Source: Culex pipiens pallens (taxonomy: Eukaryota > Arthropoda > Insecta > Diptera > Culicidae). From it: 64,000 nt of DNA. The notes beneath the pieces are model-generated. The model ran no database searches. It saw nothing but the letters and a program-made list of their open reading frames with translations, and was not told the origin of the DNA. The translations under genes were made by a program, and so were the position numbers. This document shows, one piece after another, positions 12,098 to 22,822 of this stretch (position 1 is the stretch's first letter; each line of letters begins with the position of its first letter). Location of the stretch: assembly GCF_016801865.2 (NCBI RefSeq), contig NC_068938.1, forward strand, positions 54,696,937-54,760,936. The letters are read 5' to 3'.

Positions 12098-12155
12098 GGC
12101 GTGGCGCTCTGGACGCTGACGTGGATGAGGCTTCTCTCGTTTAATTTGAGTGGCG
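12098..12155 (-). other. 5' untranslated part of the SLC12A9 start exon
   Basis: Minus-strand sequence TTACCTATTTCAG forms a good acceptor ending at 12156, leaving 58 nt of untranslated leader before the ATG at 12097. An upstream non-coding exon is therefore expected. Confidence 0.5.
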
Positions 12156-12635
12156 CTGAAATAGGTAAATAAGCGGGATAGCGTTAGAAACGACAAAACC
12201 GGGAGTTGGGTTCACAGCACTGTAAGCAAACAGCTGATTATGGTGATGTTGTCCCCGCGCCAAGAGAATACGCCCTCGAAAAGCAAAGCAGCCGTCTGGT
12301 CAAGTGACGAACCTCGCTTGCTGCTCGAAAAGTGAGTCACTGAGCGGAACAAAGTGAGATCTCACTAAATCGCTGCTGGCTGGTTCACTGGGGTGGTGTG
12401 TTGGTAGTGTCGATATAGAACAGAAAGCATAAACTTGTAGACGACCCACCGGAGTCATTATGTGTTGGGCACATTCGCGGTAGGGAGAAGGGGGCGCGAA
12501 TGGAAATGCGAAAAGCAGACGCGAAAATGAAAAAATTGTGTAGTTGCGAGGAGCAAATGGGCACATGTTTTAATAATGATTTTTCACTTTTAAAAATTGA
12601 TTCGAATCGTAATATTGACAAGAATTGATTAAATC

Positions 12636-13077
12636 GACGTCGTCGTGCTATCTTGTCGCATGTTTGACCTTGAATAAGCAAAAACGAAAGCACGCAATGT
12701 AAACAATAACAAACACGTTTTGTTTGGCTGAAGTTGATTGCTGGAGTCCCGAGTTATAATTACAAATGTTTACGGTAGTCTAACTTGTACGTGCGTCAAA
12801 CGCGTTCTGACCTAAAATCCCTTTGGCCAGTTGTCGCACTTACATCAATTTTCAGGGAGTGACAAGATAGCACGACAAGATTGAAACTACTTTCATATGT
12901 AAAGTGACAAAAATGCACGGAGTTTTTTTTCGGATTTCGTTGAATATCTCAGGATTGAAATCGAATTTTGGGGATCTGTGAAGGTCAAAAGGTGAGGCAT
13001 TGTGAGCTGAACAAAATGGCGTTCTTAACTCAATTTGGCCCAAAATGCACGTACGACAAGATAGCACGACGGCGACG
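12636..13077. mobile_element. MITE with GTCGTGCTATCTTGTCG ends
   Basis: Inverted ends near 12638-12658 and 13054-13076 share GTCGTGCTATCTTGTCG. A further copy of the end motif (GACAAGATAGCACGAC) lies internally at 12861-12876, in the orientation of the right end. No ORF of note. No clear target duplication. Confidence 0.65.
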
Positions 13078-13386
13078 AAATGTTGACTTCTTTTTAAAAT
13101 ATTAAAATCTTAACAATTAAAAGGTAGTTTTTGTACATTTTGCTCGGTTTGTTCTATAGGTCGTATCGAGGTGCTGCGATGAAATTGTCTGTGTTTGTTT
13201 GTCTATACATGCGATGAACTCATGTCAAATCTGACTCCTCTACGACAAAGGGAAGTGAAATGAAACGGACATTTGAAAGTTCTTTTGGAGCACTTCAATA
13301 ATTGACCTAAAGATTCGGGATTGGTTTGACATTTTTATCAAAGAAACCTCCAACACCCATACTAGCGTGGTTCATGGATATATTTT

Positions 13387-13500
13387 GACTTTTTTATTAG
13401 GTCCTATAAACAAATCCAGAGTTTATTTCATTTTTGTTTAAAAAAAGGTCCTATAAGCATTTGTATTTCATATGTTTATAGGACCTAATAAAAAAAAGTC
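13387..13500. mobile_element. Fold-back MITE, GGTCCTATAAAC type
   Basis: Left GACTTTTTTATTAGGTCC and right GGACCTAATAAAAAAAAGTC are inverted copies, with GGTCCTATAA repeated inside. A related fold-back lies at 46.02-46.19 kb. Confidence 0.6.
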
Positions 13501-13503
13501 CAG

Positions 13504-13586
13504 AAATGTAAACATTGAGTGTATCCCTTTCACACCATATCTCAACGTCCATCGGAGTAAGTGGGATACACTCAATATTTACATTT
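13504..13586. repeat. Short hairpin directly following the previous MITE
   Basis: AATGTAAACATTGAGTGTAT on the left pairs with ATACACTCAATATTTACATT on the right around a loop of about 40 bp. It abuts the preceding fold-back, and the text after it (GAACCTAATAAAA) resembles the end of that element, suggesting nesting. Confidence 0.5.
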
Positions 13587-13734
13587 GTTTAAAGAACCTA
13601 ATAAAAAAATTTAATAGATGGAAAAGACAAAACTGTTTAATTTTAGGAATTGATCCCAAAAAGATACAGGATATTTTTTAAAATTTACTTTTTTGGCAAA
13701 ATTTCGAGTCAAAAGTTAGAGATTTTCATGGACT

Positions 13735-14173
13735 ATACTGCCGTTCTACGCATAATTGTCCCATGTTCAAAAAAGTGCAACTGAGAAAAACGCGATTGAA
13801 ATTTTTCGACCGATTTCTGTGTTTCTACGCATAATTGTCCCGTGGGTTCCTATTCGCCCTATGTGTCCCTAATCACCCCAGCTAGCAGTTTATCACCTTT
13901 ATTTGTGATTCTCTTGCTTTACAAAAGGTAAACAAGACATAATGTTTAGTAAAACTAATGATTCCGTGTAAGAAAATACTTGGTGGGACAATTATGCGTA
14001 GAAGTTTAACGATGGGACAAACAGACTTGGTGTTGTTTTTAATGAGTTTCCGAACAAAGTACCAGATTTTATGTGTTTTTCTTATAGTACACATCAAACT
14101 AAACTTAAAAATGTCATACAGTCAAAATCGACCAAAACTGACATGGGACAATTATGCGTAGAACGGCAGTATA
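13735..14173. mobile_element. TA-flanked MITE with doubled end motifs (Tc1/mariner-like)
   Basis: The ends TACTGCCGTTCTACGC and GCGTAGAACGGCAGTA are inverted and flanked by TA. The motif TTCTACGCATAATTGTCCC occurs terminally (13744) and again inside (about 13823); on the right, its complement occurs inside (about 13984) and terminally (14143). Two copies per end recall the IR/DR ends of some Tc1-like transposons. About 430 bp, no transposase. Confidence 0.75.
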
Positions 14174-15214
14174 AGCCTACTGGAATAACTTTTTGACCAA
14201 TCGCAGTTTTTCTAATAGATTTACCACTCAAATCCCATTTTCAAATTCCCGACTTATCCAGAACCTCAAATAATAGGCATTTCTTATTTAAAGTATGTAT
14301 TTTACCAGGTTCCATTTTTAGTTAGTTAATTTAAATATTGTTTACCCTATGTTGATTTATCGCGTGGTTAGCATTTAAATGTTTAAATTCTTTTCAATAA
14401 AAAATCTGGAATGATAAGACTCCATGTAAACCACTAATTTCATGCGAAATGATCGAAGAGAAAAAACTTTCAAACATATTTGTGATTAATTAAACAAACA
14501 TGTCAAGAATTCATTTATTTCTTAATACTTTGCATATTTTCAACAAGTTTTTAATTTTTTTTATTAGGAACGAAAAATGTATGGAACTTTTTCGTTATTA
14601 ACCCATACTCAGAAAAAAGTTTGAGGAAAATTAAAACAAATATAAATTTAGTTTAACATTTGCATTTTAAAAATATTCAACCCAAAAAAAAACTACTGTC
14701 AAACTCAAAATGGAATTGTTTCCAAATATTCAAGTAATGTAACAAGATGAAACAGAAACATAACTTGACGCTGGCCATAGTCGTTGAAATTAGGCTTTAT
14801 TTTCATATTGGTTTTGCATTAGTTTTGTTGTTGATTATGATAAACTTATCAAAAAAAAAATCTTGTGGTTCATAAAAAAATATTATTAAGAAAATCTGTG
14901 TCAAATGCTTGCCATCTTAATCATCCAATTTATTTATTAGTATGTAATTTTTATGTAATGTCTAAAATAGTCTTAAATAGGTTAAAATAGTGAAAGGAAC
15001 CTTAAATTTAAAGTTAGTCGCCAAAAAAGAATGGAGTGAAATTAATTTGAAAATTGTACAAAATCATTCAAGCGATAGAAAATAATTTTCAGACAAGTAT
15101 GCATCGGATTCCCGACCTTTTCCGATTTTTTTTTTCAAAACTCCACGAAAATCGCACGAAAAATCGGTAAAAGGAATTTAAAAAACGTTACTTTATCCAT
15201 GGCATGGCATCCTC
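14174..15214. other. AT-rich intergenic DNA, no gene seen
   Basis: About 1 kb of low-complexity AT-rich sequence. No ORF of convincing length or composition, no clear repeat ends and no RNA gene recognised. Confidence 0.5.
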
Positions 15215-15625
15215 GCATTATAATACTTTTGATAGGTTTATCAAATCTTTAATCTTTTAGGCTCAACAGAAAGGTCTTTTGATCACACAATTTACGATGG
15301 GTCGCTTGATGGATCCGCTTATCTTTTTTATCAAAATACCTGAGATCCGGCCGTAAGATAAAACACCTAAGTCCTTAAGTGCTCGTAACTTTTGATAGGG
15401 TTATCAGATCTTCGAACTTTTGGACTCGTTGGATTGGTTTACCTATCCAACGATGGGTCGCATGAAAGATCCGGGCAACGTTTTCTTAAAAATAGCTGAG
15501 ATCCGGTCTAAAAAAAGTGTATGAATATTACTTATGTGCTAAATACTTTTGATAGTGTTATCAGATTTTCGATGTTTTGGGCTTGTTGGAAAGATCTTTT
15601 AAATATATAACATAATGGGGTTTCT
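15215..15625. repeat. Three diverged direct repeats of about 150 bp
   Basis: CTTTTGATAGG-TTATCA followed by AGATCTTCGA, a CTCGTTGGA-like segment, ACGATGGGTCGC and GAGATCCGG recurs near 15227, 15388 and 15547. A single related unit occurs at 45.8 kb (ACATTTGATAGGGTGATCAG), so the sequence is dispersed. Confidence 0.6.
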
Positions 15626-15758
15626 TACAAAAAAAAGATCAGAATTTGATTCTGAGTCGATATGTATACGTGAAAGTTGGTCTAAGAGCTCGTACTGAGA
15701 AGTTAATTTTTCGATTGATTTTAAAGCCATTCGTCAGTAAGCTGAAAAAGGCAAAAAT

Positions 15759-16577
15759 CGAGCCAAACATTTCATTAGGGCACAAAACCAAAACGTAAAC
15801 ATTCGGGATTATACCACCATTCCATCCAAGAATCATATTGATAACAAACAATTTCCTATTGAAAAAATCAAAAACACAAAAGGGCACATAACCATGTTCA
15901 CTGCAAACCAAAAAATATGTTCAAATGTGCCCTTTTATTTTACGTTAGTTTCTCGTACTTGAGGAACTTTTTGTGTTATGAAGTGAACTTTTCATACATT
16001 CTTAACACTACTTCACTTCAAAAAAAAGTTTGGTTTACTTTCCACCAAAGATTTCTGCAGAGAAAAACTTCGTCAAAAAATAATTTTTAATACGGTCCCG
16101 TGGCTGCTGTTCAGTACACTTATGAAAATTTTTTATGTTTTACATACCTTATCTAGACTATTCAATCACAAAACTTCACCAATTATCAAAATTTCTACTG
16201 AATTCCTCATTAAACAACTAAACAAAAGGGCCCGTAAACATCATTCAAAACAACAATCCGGTGACAGCGTTTTAGTGAAAGGGCACTCTCTTCGAAATTG
16301 CATTTAGAAAGGGCCCATTATGATCAACACTTGGAATTTAAAAGGGCCTATTAACGAGATTTTTTTAAATTACGAGTTTTATTGCGAAAATCAACAAAAA
16401 TTAAGAAGCATTTAAGCAGAGTTGAGGATAATGATGTGTTTTAGCGTATCATCAGTTAAAATACCATCAGTCAAGCTTCTTTTTTAAATAGGAATTGAAA
16501 CAAGTTGTCCAATTTTTGCAAACGATTTTCTCGAATCGCGGTTTTTGGTTTTGTGCCCTTATGAAATGTTTGGCTCG
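15759..16577. mobile_element. Fold-back element with CGAGCCAAACATTTC ends
   Basis: CGAGCCAAACATTTCATTAG at 15759 is inverted at 16547-16577 (CCTTATGAAATGTTTGGCTCG), with GGGCACAAAACCAAA in both arms. About 820 bp without a convincing ORF. The sequence just outside the right end (ATCATCATCTTGATCATTCG) recurs near 29.53 kb. Confidence 0.65.
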
Positions 16578-17519
16578 AAATCATCATCTTGATCATTCGG
16601 CGGCACATCTTTTTCCAAATTTTACAAAAAAAAAAAAGAAAAAAAGCTTACAAATAAAGTCGGATATTTTCTGTACAATACACTTGCAAAGAATTTTAAT
16701 AGTACATTTAAAATACTCTTGAATCGATTGAAAAAAAAAATATTTATTGTTTATTAGTCTGCAATTGCATCATTGTACCATTAGAAAATAAAGAAATATT
16801 CAATCGGGTCTGGATTGATGTTATTGTTGTTGATTGGGGAAAATATAACGAATGTTTTATATGAAAAAGCTTTAAATGGCTACTACGGATAAGGTACAAA
16901 ATTTGTTCATGAAGCTTCGGAACAATGATCTGAAATGGCTTAGATTGATGATTTAAGTTTTAAAAGTAATGAAGAGCTTTAAAAGTATAAAGCATAATTG
17001 TGTCGGTGGATTCTAGTTTTATTGTATTTTTTTGAATAGTGCTCCAGGCGAAAAACATTAAAATTATTATTAGCGTCTCCAGATTTGGAATTTCAAAAGC
17101 TTTATTTTGTTCAAATATTCTTTGCAATCGATTTTTGTGCTGATAACTAGGCACTTAAATATTTAATACATTCTTTGCTTGCAAGCGCCACGAAATATGT
17201 ATTGGTGCGCGAACTTTCTGCATGTACTAAAGCCAAGCCGTGGCGATTGATGAGCTCAACACAGCAAATCCAGCAAAGACGAAACGCAACTGGCAAAACA
17301 ACCAGCTGTTCCAGTGAACCAGATTGCAATATAAAGAAAAGACAAAAAAAAACATTTTAAGACAGTATCGCCCCGCATCTATTTCGTAACAGCACAATTT
17401 ACTGCGCTCACGGGAAAACATCAACATTTTCTCCAAAACTCGATAACAGTCCACTTCCGGTCGGCCCCCCACAATCAGATCAGAAGATTCCACTCCGTCA
17501 TCAATATCTATACATACCG

Positions 17520-17830
17520 CTAGCGCTACGCCACCCACTGTTTTCGCGTTTTTGTTTACACCTCCCACTGATAATAAAATTGTGCTTTGTTTCAGCCGTC
17601 AATCACTGCACTGCTTTTGTTTACAGAACACCACTGCCGCACATTGTGCAATCGGCAGGAATCGATTACAATAAATCCGCGGCGTAACAATTCTTCCACG
17701 GTGGCCAAGCAAAACGGAGAAAAAAAGAAAGAAAAAACTCGCGAAAAACCGCGGACCACGCAGAAACAGCGAACTGGACGGGCCAAGCTCGGGCGAAGGA
17801 ATGACGAATGACAACAAACAAAAAACACGT
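17520..17830 (-). other. Possible non-coding first exon of SLC12A9
   Basis: A GC-richer island in AT-rich DNA. On the minus strand it ends with GCGCTAGCG followed by GTATGTATAG, a good donor. No other gene start lies between here and 12.1 kb on that strand, so a leader exon joined across about 5.4 kb to 12155 is plausible. This is inference only; an unrelated lncRNA or promoter fits equally well. Confidence 0.25.
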
Positions 17831-17938
17831 TTGACGTTTCGGACGTTTCTCGGCTGTTCTGAAAGCGCAAGGAGGACTGTGTAAAAAGGTGTGCACGATA
17901 GATGAATCCAGTTTGAAATCTAGCTAAACATTGTAATA

Positions 17939-18045
17939 GGCCCTAAGCCGAAGTGTAAACAAAAAGTCTATCCTGCTCGTGCCAAATGTAAACATCAACT
18001 GACGTGAGCAGGATAGACTCTTTGTTTACACTTCGGCTTCGGTCC
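17939..18045. mobile_element. Hairpin MITE, GTTTACACTTCGGC type
   Basis: Arms GCCGAAGTGTAAACAAA and TTTGTTTACACTTCGGC with internal TATCCTGCTC and GAGCAGGATA. It is the same family as the elements at 1.15 kb, 25.8/26.9 kb and 45.9 kb. Confidence 0.7.
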
Positions 18046-18504
18046 TTTTACATTGTTTTGCTTGAAATGGCCGCTAGGTGGCCAATGGTGTTAGAAATGA
18101 CAGCTTCCATGTATTTGAATATGGGACCTCAGAAAAACTCAATTTTAAGCAATAAAATGATTATTTATGATAAAAGTATTGATTGATTAGGTGCACAAAA
18201 TGTGTCTAGAATATTATTAAAATGAAAACTGCTCAAAAAATTTGCAATGGAGATAAGTACACCATTCGATTCAGCAGGAATTTTGGGCACCAAAAATATA
18301 TAGTTTTCATATGTTAAGTATTTTATTTTAAAAGATAATTAACAAAAAGTATGAAAATCGAGACATTTAGTATGGGAGCTGTCAAATCTCTCACCATCAA
18401 AAAGCAGCGTTGAGCTTTCGCTGGATTTGTCTATTGCAAAATAAAAGGAAAGGTACCCAAAGTTGGGTACGAAGGCGTTAGTTGAAAATGTAGTTTGATT
18501 TTAT

Positions 18505-18665
18505 TTTTTGTATAAAATAATCAAAAATATAATTAAAAATAAAATATAAAAATATGAAATTGTAAAATTGAAAATTTCTAAAATTATAAAATTGTAAAAT
18601 TGAAAAATTGTGAAATTGTTAAATTGTAAAATTGTAAAATTGTAAAATTGTAAAATTGTTAATTT
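18505..18665. repeat. TTGTAAAA-type octamer array, partly degenerate
   Basis: Units move from AAAATATAAA-like words into AATTGTAAAATTGTAAAATTG. The array is cut at 18668 by a MITE, and related octamers resume at 19259, so the two arrays were probably continuous. Confidence 0.8.
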
Positions 18666-18667
18666 GT

Positions 18668-19258
18668 TAAATCGACGGTAACATTTCAAAAGGCATCATG
18701 TACATTTTGACACTTTCTGGGTTATTGTATATTCTGAAAGTACTTCTAATAAGCTACCTCTCCACCAAAAATGAGCAAAAGTTACTTCAGTAAAGTCTGT
18801 TTAAATATGATTTTAAATAAAGTAACATAAACAAAATCTCTGCCATCAGCAGTCCCTGTTTATATAGCCCTGTCAACCTGTCAAACAAAAGGCTACATAA
18901 ACCTCGTGACGAAAAAAAAAGCAACATGAAAAAAGCGCCATGTACATTCGGCGAAGAAAAACGAATCATAACAAAGCGCCCCCCTCAGTGACAGCAGGGT
19001 GATATCGACGTTGGTGATTTCAAAAGAAGTTATGTTTGTTTTTCTCAAATAAAATTACGGAAATTATGTTTTATTGAATATGGATGATCAAGTATCAACA
19101 AAAGCAACGTTTTTCATCGTTCGTTATCATTAGAACATCTTATTTTGCTTTTATATAAAAATGGTAATTGAAAATGGATGCTCAACATTCAAATGCGTTT
19201 TTCTCAAAACGCATGGTTTGTACATGATGCTTTTTGAAATGTTGGCATCGAAATGGTT
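18668..19258. mobile_element. MITE inserted in the octamer satellite
   Basis: ACATTTCAAAAGGCATCATG near the left end is inverted as CATGATGCTTTTTGAAATGT at the right end, giving roughly 35-bp imperfect ends. Both flanks are octamer satellite. The 590-bp interior has no gene-like ORF. Confidence 0.65.
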
Positions 19259-19663
19259 AAATGGTTAAATTATAAAATTGTAAAATTGTAAAATTGTAAA
19301 ATTGTAAAATTGTAAAATTGTAAAATTGTAAAATTGTAAAATTGTAAAATTGTAAAATTGTAAAATTGTAAAATTGTAAAATTGTAAAATTGTAAAATTG
19401 TAAAATTGTAAAATTGTAAAATTGTAAAATTGTTAAATTGTTAAATTGTTAAATTGTTAAATTGTTAAATTGTTAAATTGTTAAATTGTTAAATTGTTAA
19501 ATTGTTAAATTGTTAAATTGTTAAATTGTTAAATTGTTAAATTGTTAAATTGTTAAATTGTTAAATTGTTAAATTGTTAAATTGTTAAATTATTAAATTG
19601 TTAAATTGTTAAATTGTTAAATTGTTAAATTGTTAAATTGTTAAATTGTTAAATTGTTAAATT
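19259..19663. repeat. TTGTAAAA then TTGTTAAA octamer satellite
   Basis: About 50 octamers. The left half is TTGTAAAA, the right half TTGTTAAA, with the switch near 19430. A MITE interrupts it at 19664 and the TTGTTAAA variant resumes on the far side. Confidence 0.95.
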
Positions 19664-19988
19664 GGGTACTAAAGCCCTATGCCAATTTTTATGTACAACG
19701 GTAAAAAACACGATTAAAAACCATTTCTGATCACTTTTTTTCATTTTAATGCAAAATTTTTTTTTGACAAGACAACATTTTTTCGATGGATTAACTATGG
19801 TCCCCTTTGAACGAGCTGTCAAGTAGGAGCTTTTCTGTCAAGAAGGACCGCGAGGTTAATTTTTCAAAATTGATTTAAAAATCCATTTTAACTACTTTGT
19901 GGTCGTACAAAGGGTCATTGTACTCAGAAAAATAAGCTCTATCGCTGTAAACAATAATATCAGCAATCTAAGCTTCATTTTAGGACCC
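19664..19988. mobile_element. AATT-flanked MITE, GGGTACTAAAGCC family (copy A, reverse)
   Basis: Runs from GGGTACTAAAGCC to TTTTAGGACCC with AATT on both sides. It contains CGAGCTGTCAAGTAGGAGC and CTGTCAAGAAGGACCGCGAG, shared by the copies at 27.2, 32.0, 44.8 and 49.1 kb. It split an octamer satellite. About 325 bp, non-coding. Confidence 0.85.
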
Positions 19989-20320
19989 AATTGTTAAATT
20001 GTTAAATTGTTAAATTGTTAAATTGTTAAATTGTTAAATTGTTAAATTGTTAAATTGTTAAATTGTTAAATTGTTAAATTGTTAAATTGTTAAATTGTTA
20101 AGTTGTTAAATTGTTAAATTGTTAAATTTTTAAAATGTTAAATTGTTAAATTGTTTAATTGTTTAATTGTTTAATTGTTAAATCAAGTGTTAAATTGTTA
20201 AATTGTTAAATTGTTAAATTGTTAAATTGTTAAATTGTTAAATTGTAAAATTGTAAAATTGTAAAATTGTAAAATTGTAAAATTGTAAAATTGTAAAATT
20301 GTAAAATTGTAAATTTTAAA
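19989..20320. repeat. TTGTTAAA then TTGTAAAA octamer satellite
   Basis: Continuation of the satellite beyond the MITE, with a few TTGTTTAA units near 20155, switching back to TTGTAAAA near 20245. It ends about 395 bp before the GFOD start codon. Confidence 0.95.
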
Positions 20321-20714
20321 ATTCGATATGTCTATATTTTTAGGATTTCTACAATTTAAAAAAAATATAACATTGTAAGGCTCTAGAGCTTGCAGCTGCA
20401 AGTGAAAATGTTATGGTTGATAAGGGATAATCCACAAATCAAAATATTTTTTTAATGTTCAAAATTATACGAAATAATGTTTCGTAATTTTTTGGAAGGA
20501 ACTTGTTACAAATTTCATTTCACCTATTAATTTACATCACCTTGGTTTTGATGTCATCGTTTCGGAGTTTGACAGCTGTTTGTTTTGTTGTGATTTTTCG
20601 TGTCGAACTTTTCTCGCGAGTTGGATGCTGTGTGGCTCCGCGGACAGTCCCGTTATCTTTTTGATGATAAATTCTTGAAAAATCCGTGGTTCCCCATTCT
20701 ACGATCGTTTCAAA

Positions 20715-21896
20715 ATGTTGCCCGGCATCGGGATGTTTGGCACGGGCGAGATAACGAAGGTGCTGGTGCCGATCCTGCGGGACAAAGGGTTCAACATCGC
20801 GGCGATTTGGGGACGAACCGTGCGGGAGGCGGAGGACGCGGCGCTGGAGTTGCAGATTCCGTTCTTTACCAGTAAGATAGACGACGTGCTGCTGCGGAAG
20901 GATGTGGATTTGGTGTTTATTACCTGTCCGCCGTATCTGCACTCGCAGATTTCGGTCAAAGCCCTCGGGATCGGGAAGCACGTCGTGTGCGATAAACCGA
21001 TGAGTCTTTTTCAATCTGACGCGCTGAAGATGGTCCGCGCTTGCCAGTATTATCCGTCATTGATTTCCATCGTAAATCACTCGCTGCGATTCTTGCCAGC
21101 CATTGGGCACATGAAGAAAGCAATCCACGAAGGCTATCTTGGACCGCCGGAACAGCTGTCGCTGGTGGACGTGAAGGTCCGGATGGGTTCGCTGTTCCAC
21201 AACAAGTTTGACTGGCTTTGCGACGAAACGATGGGCGGTGGTGTGCTGAACCTGGTCGGCAGTCACGTGATTGATTTAGTCAAGTTCCTGACTGAGCGGC
21301 GAGCCGTTCGGGTGCACGGAACCGTCCGGACGTACGTGAAGCACATGGGACAAATCAACGGCATTCGGCAGATCACGGCGCCCGATTTTTGCACCTTCCA
21401 AATGGAGCTGGAAACGGGAACGCTCGTCACGGTCAACATCAACTGCCACATCTCGAACAACGCCTTTCACCAAGAAGTGGCCGTTTACGGTGGAGAAGGT
21501 CATCTCACCGTGCGCGGAGGAGATCTCGTCGGACACCGCATCACTCCGGAAACCGGCGCCATCAAGGAGGAAATGCTGTACGTCGACGTGCAGGACTTGC
21601 AGTTCTCCACCTCGGACACGACCCTGCCCAGGCCCTATGTAAAGGGACTCTGCAAGCTGGTCGGTGCCCTGCGGGATGCCTTCCATCCGACCAAAGAGTC
21701 AACCGGATGGATCAAGGAACCAGTCCAAGCGGCGGCCACCTTCGAGGATGGCCTGTACGTCCAGGCCGTTCTGGATGCCGTGCGCAAGTCCAGCGAGGAG
21801 CGCTGCTGGACCAAGGTAAGCGTCAACACGGAATCGCCCACCAACCAGAAGTTTCTGTCCGCGGCCCGAATGACCTCGGCGACGGCGCTGCACTGA
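20715..21896 (+). CDS. GFOD: GFOD1/2-like glucose-fructose oxidoreductase-domain protein
   Basis: A single-exon gene of 393 residues, matching the family length of about 385-390. The N-terminus has a Rossmann nucleotide-binding motif (GIGMFGTGEITKVL), followed by VDLVFITCPPYLHSQISVKA and GKHVVCDKPMSL, the equivalent of the EKP motif in the GFO/IDH/MocA fold. The C-terminal alpha/beta domain contains ETMGGGVLNLVGSHVIDLVK. Animal GFOD proteins are thought to bind NAD(P), but their substrate is not established, and vertebrate GFOD2 is reported in the extracellular matrix. No obvious signal peptide is seen. The start is the first ATG in a good context (CAAA before ATG). A poly(A) signal lies at 22205. 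Confidence 0.92.
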   Translation: MLPGIGMFGTGEITKVLVPILRDKGFNIAAIWGRTVREAEDAALELQIPFFTSKIDDVLLRKDVDLVFITCPPYLHSQISVKALGIGKHVVCDKPMSLFQSDALKMVRACQYYPSLISIVNHSLRFLPAIGHMKKAIHEGYLGPPEQLSLVDVKVRMGSLFHNKFDWLCDETMGGGVLNLVGSHVIDLVKFLTERRAVRVHGTVRTYVKHMGQINGIRQITAPDFCTFQMELETGTLVTVNINCHISNNAFHQEVAVYGGEGHLTVRGGDLVGHRITPETGAIKEEMLYVDVQDLQFSTSDTTLPRPYVKGLCKLVGALRDAFHPTKESTGWIKEPVQAAATFEDGLYVQAVLDAVRKSSEERCWTKVSVNTESPTNQKFLSAARMTSATALH

Positions 21897-22204
21897 GGCA
21901 ACCAGCTGAGACTGGCAGTATTATCGGGTGTCGATGCCTTTATTTTTCGCGTTTTATTACTCCAGCTGGAAGGTAACTTTGCACCTTTTTGTGTGTCTGT
22001 GTCTTAGCCGTAACACATTTTTGTGCTGTTTTTTTTATTATTTATACACACGTTATTTAAATGCTTTTACTAACTATTCCAGATAATTTTTTGATAGACT
22101 CAACACATTTTATGTTGAAATATACGCTACTATATTGTAAACTTAAATGGTTTTTAAGGGTTCAAGAAAAGTTGAGAAAGCCTTATGGAATTGTTGCATG
22201 AAAA

Positions 22205-22210
22205 AATAAA
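22205..22210 (+). promoter_or_regulatory. Candidate poly(A) signal for GFOD
   Basis: First clear AATAAA downstream of the GFOD stop codon, about 310 nt away. Confidence 0.4.
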
Positions 22211-22663
22211 ACAAAATAATTCTGTTTAAAGTTGTAGATCTGATTTTGATGAAACTTTTTCCTTTTTTTTCCTAGCAAATTGCAATCTTGAATATTTTTA
22301 TACAAGTCTCCATACAATTGCGAGTCAGTCATATAAAACGTCTTTTCGCAAAAAAATGTTTTTTTTTATTATTTCTATGAAACTTTGTTCATTTTGTGTC
22401 TTAAAACGTAACTATGTTTCATTCGTTTTTTCATTAAATTTTCCATGCAAATTTTGGGTATGTCCATAGAAAGTTGTTATGCAAATAACAGGGTGGTCGC
22501 TCAAGTCGGAAATTCGCCAAAACCGGGAAAAAGTCGGAAACTTGTGATTTTTGTCAAACATTCGTGAAAAGGTGAAAGCTCGACAAAGTAAAAAAATGTG
22601 ATTCGATTATCCAAAGATTCGATTATTCGAAGTGAAATTTTTCTGATCATTTTTCCGTTTGAC

Positions 22664-22822
22664 CCCGTTGGTTGGTCAAAGTCAAACTGAAAAGTGACGA
22701 ACTGTCACTTTTTACACGGCGCTCACGCACACTATCGAAACAAACATTTGGTAGTGTGTGTGAACTCCATGTAAAAAGGGTGTCAAACTAAAAAGGGACC
22801 CCGTTCGTTTGACAGGGTTTGG
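22664..22822. mobile_element. Hairpin MITE, CCCCGTTGGTTGGTCAA type (copy 1)
   Basis: CCCCGTTGGTTGGTCAAAG opens the element. GTGACGAACTGTCACTTTTT, CACGCACACTATCG and their inverted partners (GTAGTGTGTGTG, TAAAAAGGGTGTCAAAC) fill it. A close relative lies at 53.15-53.33 kb inside the Mcr intron. Confidence 0.75.
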
